Shown in pieces: positions 62,398 through 64,000 of a stretch of DNA of 64,000 nt (within the stretch, counting starts at the first letter, position 1; every line of letters begins with the position of its first letter). The notes under the pieces are model-generated. The model searched no databases, was not told the DNA's origin, and saw only the letters and a list, made by a program, of their open reading frames with translations. Both the position numbers and the translations under genes were made by a program. The DNA comes from Massilia sp. ST3 (GTDB lineage Bacteria > Pseudomonadota > Gammaproteobacteria > Burkholderiales > Burkholderiaceae_D): contig NZ_JAGPWC010000011.1 of the NCBI RefSeq assembly GCF_018119405.1, positions 1-64,000 on the forward strand, read 5' to 3'.

Positions 62398-63822
62398 ATG
62401 ATCTCCCCAATTCGAACCCTTACTGCGCTGGCGCTGGCCGCCACTGCGCTGACGATGTCCCATGCCGCTTCGGCGGCCGACCTGAAATCCGCCGCTTCCG
62501 CCTGCCGGCTTGGCGAAGAGGTGAAACGCTACAGCGACAACGAACGCGAATCCGGCGAAACGCCGCTCGCCATCGAAGGCGCCGTCACCGTCACATCGCG
62601 CGAGGCGCGCTGCCTGATGAACAAGCTCGGCAAAGAGCTGATCGTGATCGCCGCCGTGGACGATGAGCGCAAGCTTCCGGGCGCCATTCCCATGCGCTGG
62701 GCGGCCGGCGACGCCGCGGGCGTCCAGTCACGGCTGGCCGACACGCTGGCGGACCTGACCCAGGGCCGCAAGTCGCGTCCCCTGCTGGTCTATTGCCACC
62801 ACCTCAAGTGCGGCCTGTCGCAGCAGGTGGCCATGCGCGCCGCCAAGGCCGGGTATCCGAACGTGTACTGGCTGCGCTGGGGCATGCTCGGCTGGAAGCA
62901 GGCCGGCTATGCCTTCCAGGGCGAACCGGAAGACGATCCGGCGACGCGCTATGCGCGCCTGCTCGAGCAGTGCACGGCGGCGGCCTCGCCGGAGTCGATC
63001 GCACGCGCCGCGAGTGAAATGCCGATGAACGAGCTCGAGTACGAAATGGAAAAAGGGCTGAAGGCGTACCAGAAGAACCGCAAGGAATGCCTCCAATCCC
63101 TGATCCCCGAAGCGGAGGAGCACAAGGGGCGCAAGGCCGACCTGGCGCAACGGATCGCACGCAGCGACGCGGATGCGTCGCGCAGCGTGAAGGCCGCGCA
63201 GACGGCTTTCAACACCAAGCCTGCCGACTACCTGGTGCCGCTGCTGTCGCAGGCGCCGGTGTCGACCTTGCGCGCCATGGCCGAGCGTGCCCGCGCCGTC
63301 AAGCCCGTGTCCAGCTGCGGAAGCTTCGATTACCGCCTTCCCGGCGCGAACAATGCGGCAATCGACGACATGAACGGACGCATGCGTTCCTACCGCGCCT
63401 GCCTGGACCGTCTGACAGAGCAGGGCGGGGCGGCGGCGCTCGATCCGGCCGAATTCGGCAAATTCGTGCGCATGGCCGAACTGACCCAGCCCTACACCTG
63501 CTCGGCCAGGCGCCAGCCACACTGCGTGCCGGATGAGGTCTGGTCGCGTCTGGCCCGTGTCGCCACGCGCGAGCAGCGGCAAATGGTGCAGCAAGCGGTG
63601 GCGCTCGCCGAATCGCTCGAAGGCGACGTGGACAAGGTGCGTGAGCGTCTCAACGACCTTGTCGACGCCAACAATGCCCGCGTGCGCCAGGCCGAAGCGG
63701 AGGACGAGGAGCGCGCGAACAGGAACAGCAACTATGGCGGCGGCTACAGCTATACGCCGCCGGCGCCGCCACCGGTCCAGTACCGCAAGCCGCTCGACTC
63801 CAGCGCCATGGGGATCCGATGA
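62398..63822 (+). CDS. Exported protein with rhodanese-like domain
   Basis: 474 residues. Signal peptide (MISPIRTLTALALAATALTM, then ASA-A). Rhodanese-like domain at about 55-185 with active-site loop LVYCHHLKCGLS (two cysteines) and YWLRWGMLGWKQAGY. The remaining 290 residues are helical with four further cysteines and end in a Pro/Tyr-rich tail. A periplasmic sulfurtransferase or disulfide role is possible but not shown. Low-GC upstream region 62280-62397 likely holds the promoter. Confidence 0.75.
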   Translation: MISPIRTLTALALAATALTMSHAASAADLKSAASACRLGEEVKRYSDNERESGETPLAIEGAVTVTSREARCLMNKLGKELIVIAAVDDERKLPGAIPMRWAAGDAAGVQSRLADTLADLTQGRKSRPLLVYCHHLKCGLSQQVAMRAAKAGYPNVYWLRWGMLGWKQAGYAFQGEPEDDPATRYARLLEQCTAAASPESIARAASEMPMNELEYEMEKGLKAYQKNRKECLQSLIPEAEEHKGRKADLAQRIARSDADASRSVKAAQTAFNTKPADYLVPLLSQAPVSTLRAMAERARAVKPVSSCGSFDYRLPGANNAAIDDMNGRMRSYRACLDRLTEQGGAAALDPAEFGKFVRMAELTQPYTCSARRQPHCVPDEVWSRLARVATREQRQMVQQAVALAESLEGDVDKVRERLNDLVDANNARVRQAEAEDEERANRNSNYGGGYSYTPPAPPPVQYRKPLDSSAMGIR

Positions 63823-63887
63823 AATCCGCCGGTCCAGGCCGCGGCCTGCCCACATCCAACACGTCCACGTTTTTGCCGAAGATTGCC

Positions 63888-64000
63888 ATGAAACCGATTC
63901 GCCAACTTGCCTTGCTGGTCTGCCTGCCGTTCGCTGCGGGCCAGGCCCTTGCCCAATCCTGTCCCTTGACCGCCGAGGACGTGGGCGCCCTGACGGCCGC
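63888..64000 (+). CDS. Exported protein, 3' end outside window
   Basis: Only 37 codons are visible: signal peptide MKPIRQLALLVCLPFAAGQA cut near ALA-Q, then SCPLTAEDVGALTA. An in-frame ATG at 63819 overlaps the stop of the previous gene (ATGA), but it would put 23 hydrophilic residues before the signal peptide, so 63888 is preferred. Nothing more can be said about function. Probably in an operon with the rhodanese-like gene. Confidence 0.6.
   Translation, partial: MKPIRQLALLVCLPFAAGQALAQSCPLTAEDVGALTA

Overview
The window is high-GC, densely coded bacterial DNA. The gene order fimV-truA-trpF-trpB-trpA-accD-folC-dedD-cvpA-purF, the rpsF-priB-rpsR-rplI-dnaB block and the protein families point to a betaproteobacterium of the order Burkholderiales, most likely an Oxalobacteraceae member close to Massilia or Duganella. 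This placement is inferred from gene order and protein resemblance only; there is no rRNA in the window.

Layout. 1-12960: a housekeeping chromosome arm on the + strand (polar hub protein FimV, pseudouridine synthase, late tryptophan pathway, acetyl-CoA carboxylase beta, folate, SPOR protein, CvpA, PurF, a Cys/Met-type PLP enzyme). A tandem pair of 62-bp palindromes lies between trpA and accD. 13000-19830: a secreted Sel1-like protein, lexA (minus, with its own SOS box and palindromic repeats on both sides), the ribosomal/primosomal operon, dnaB, and a phosphate transporter with its DUF47 partner. 19826-20827: a decayed IS1595-type element sitting in the T-tract of the pit terminator, then an extragenic palindrome. 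20973-24900: a lipoprotein pullulanase and two tandemly duplicated small lipoproteins.

24904-38728 is the most interesting stretch. On the minus strand lies a GAF-containing GspE/PilB-type ATPase coupled to a metallo-beta-lactamase-fold hydrolase. Divergent from it on the plus strand run a GAF/HD-GYP phosphodiesterase, a CHASE2 adenylate cyclase, a TpsB outer-membrane transporter, a TpsA haemagglutinin-type exoprotein carrying ten perfect C-x3-P-x4-C repeats, and a FecR-domain protein. I read it as a candidate cyclic-nucleotide-controlled surface-protein module; the functional link is inference.

38786-41303 is an ECF42-type sigma factor operon with two DGPF/YCII proteins and a VOC protein. 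41339-48110 holds a membrane protein, a PIN-PhoH ATPase, a peroxiredoxin, a Mth938-like protein, an AlaA-type aminotransferase and homoserine dehydrogenase. 48691-53122 holds an LplT-PlsC fusion, a DUF418 membrane protein, tRNA-Pro(GGG) and two small membrane proteins. 53167-55355 is a heptose-phosphatase-like HAD gene followed by two glycosyltransferase frames with damaged motifs, separated from an aldehyde dehydrogenase by a perfect 29-bp inverted repeat that seems to give both sides the same promoter. 57099-58811 is a disordered hydrophilic protein opposite a KGG stress protein. 58995-64000 holds an unknown small protein, an M14 carboxypeptidase-CYTH-serine hydrolase operon, a periplasmic rhodanese-like protein, and the start of a further exported protein cut by the window end.
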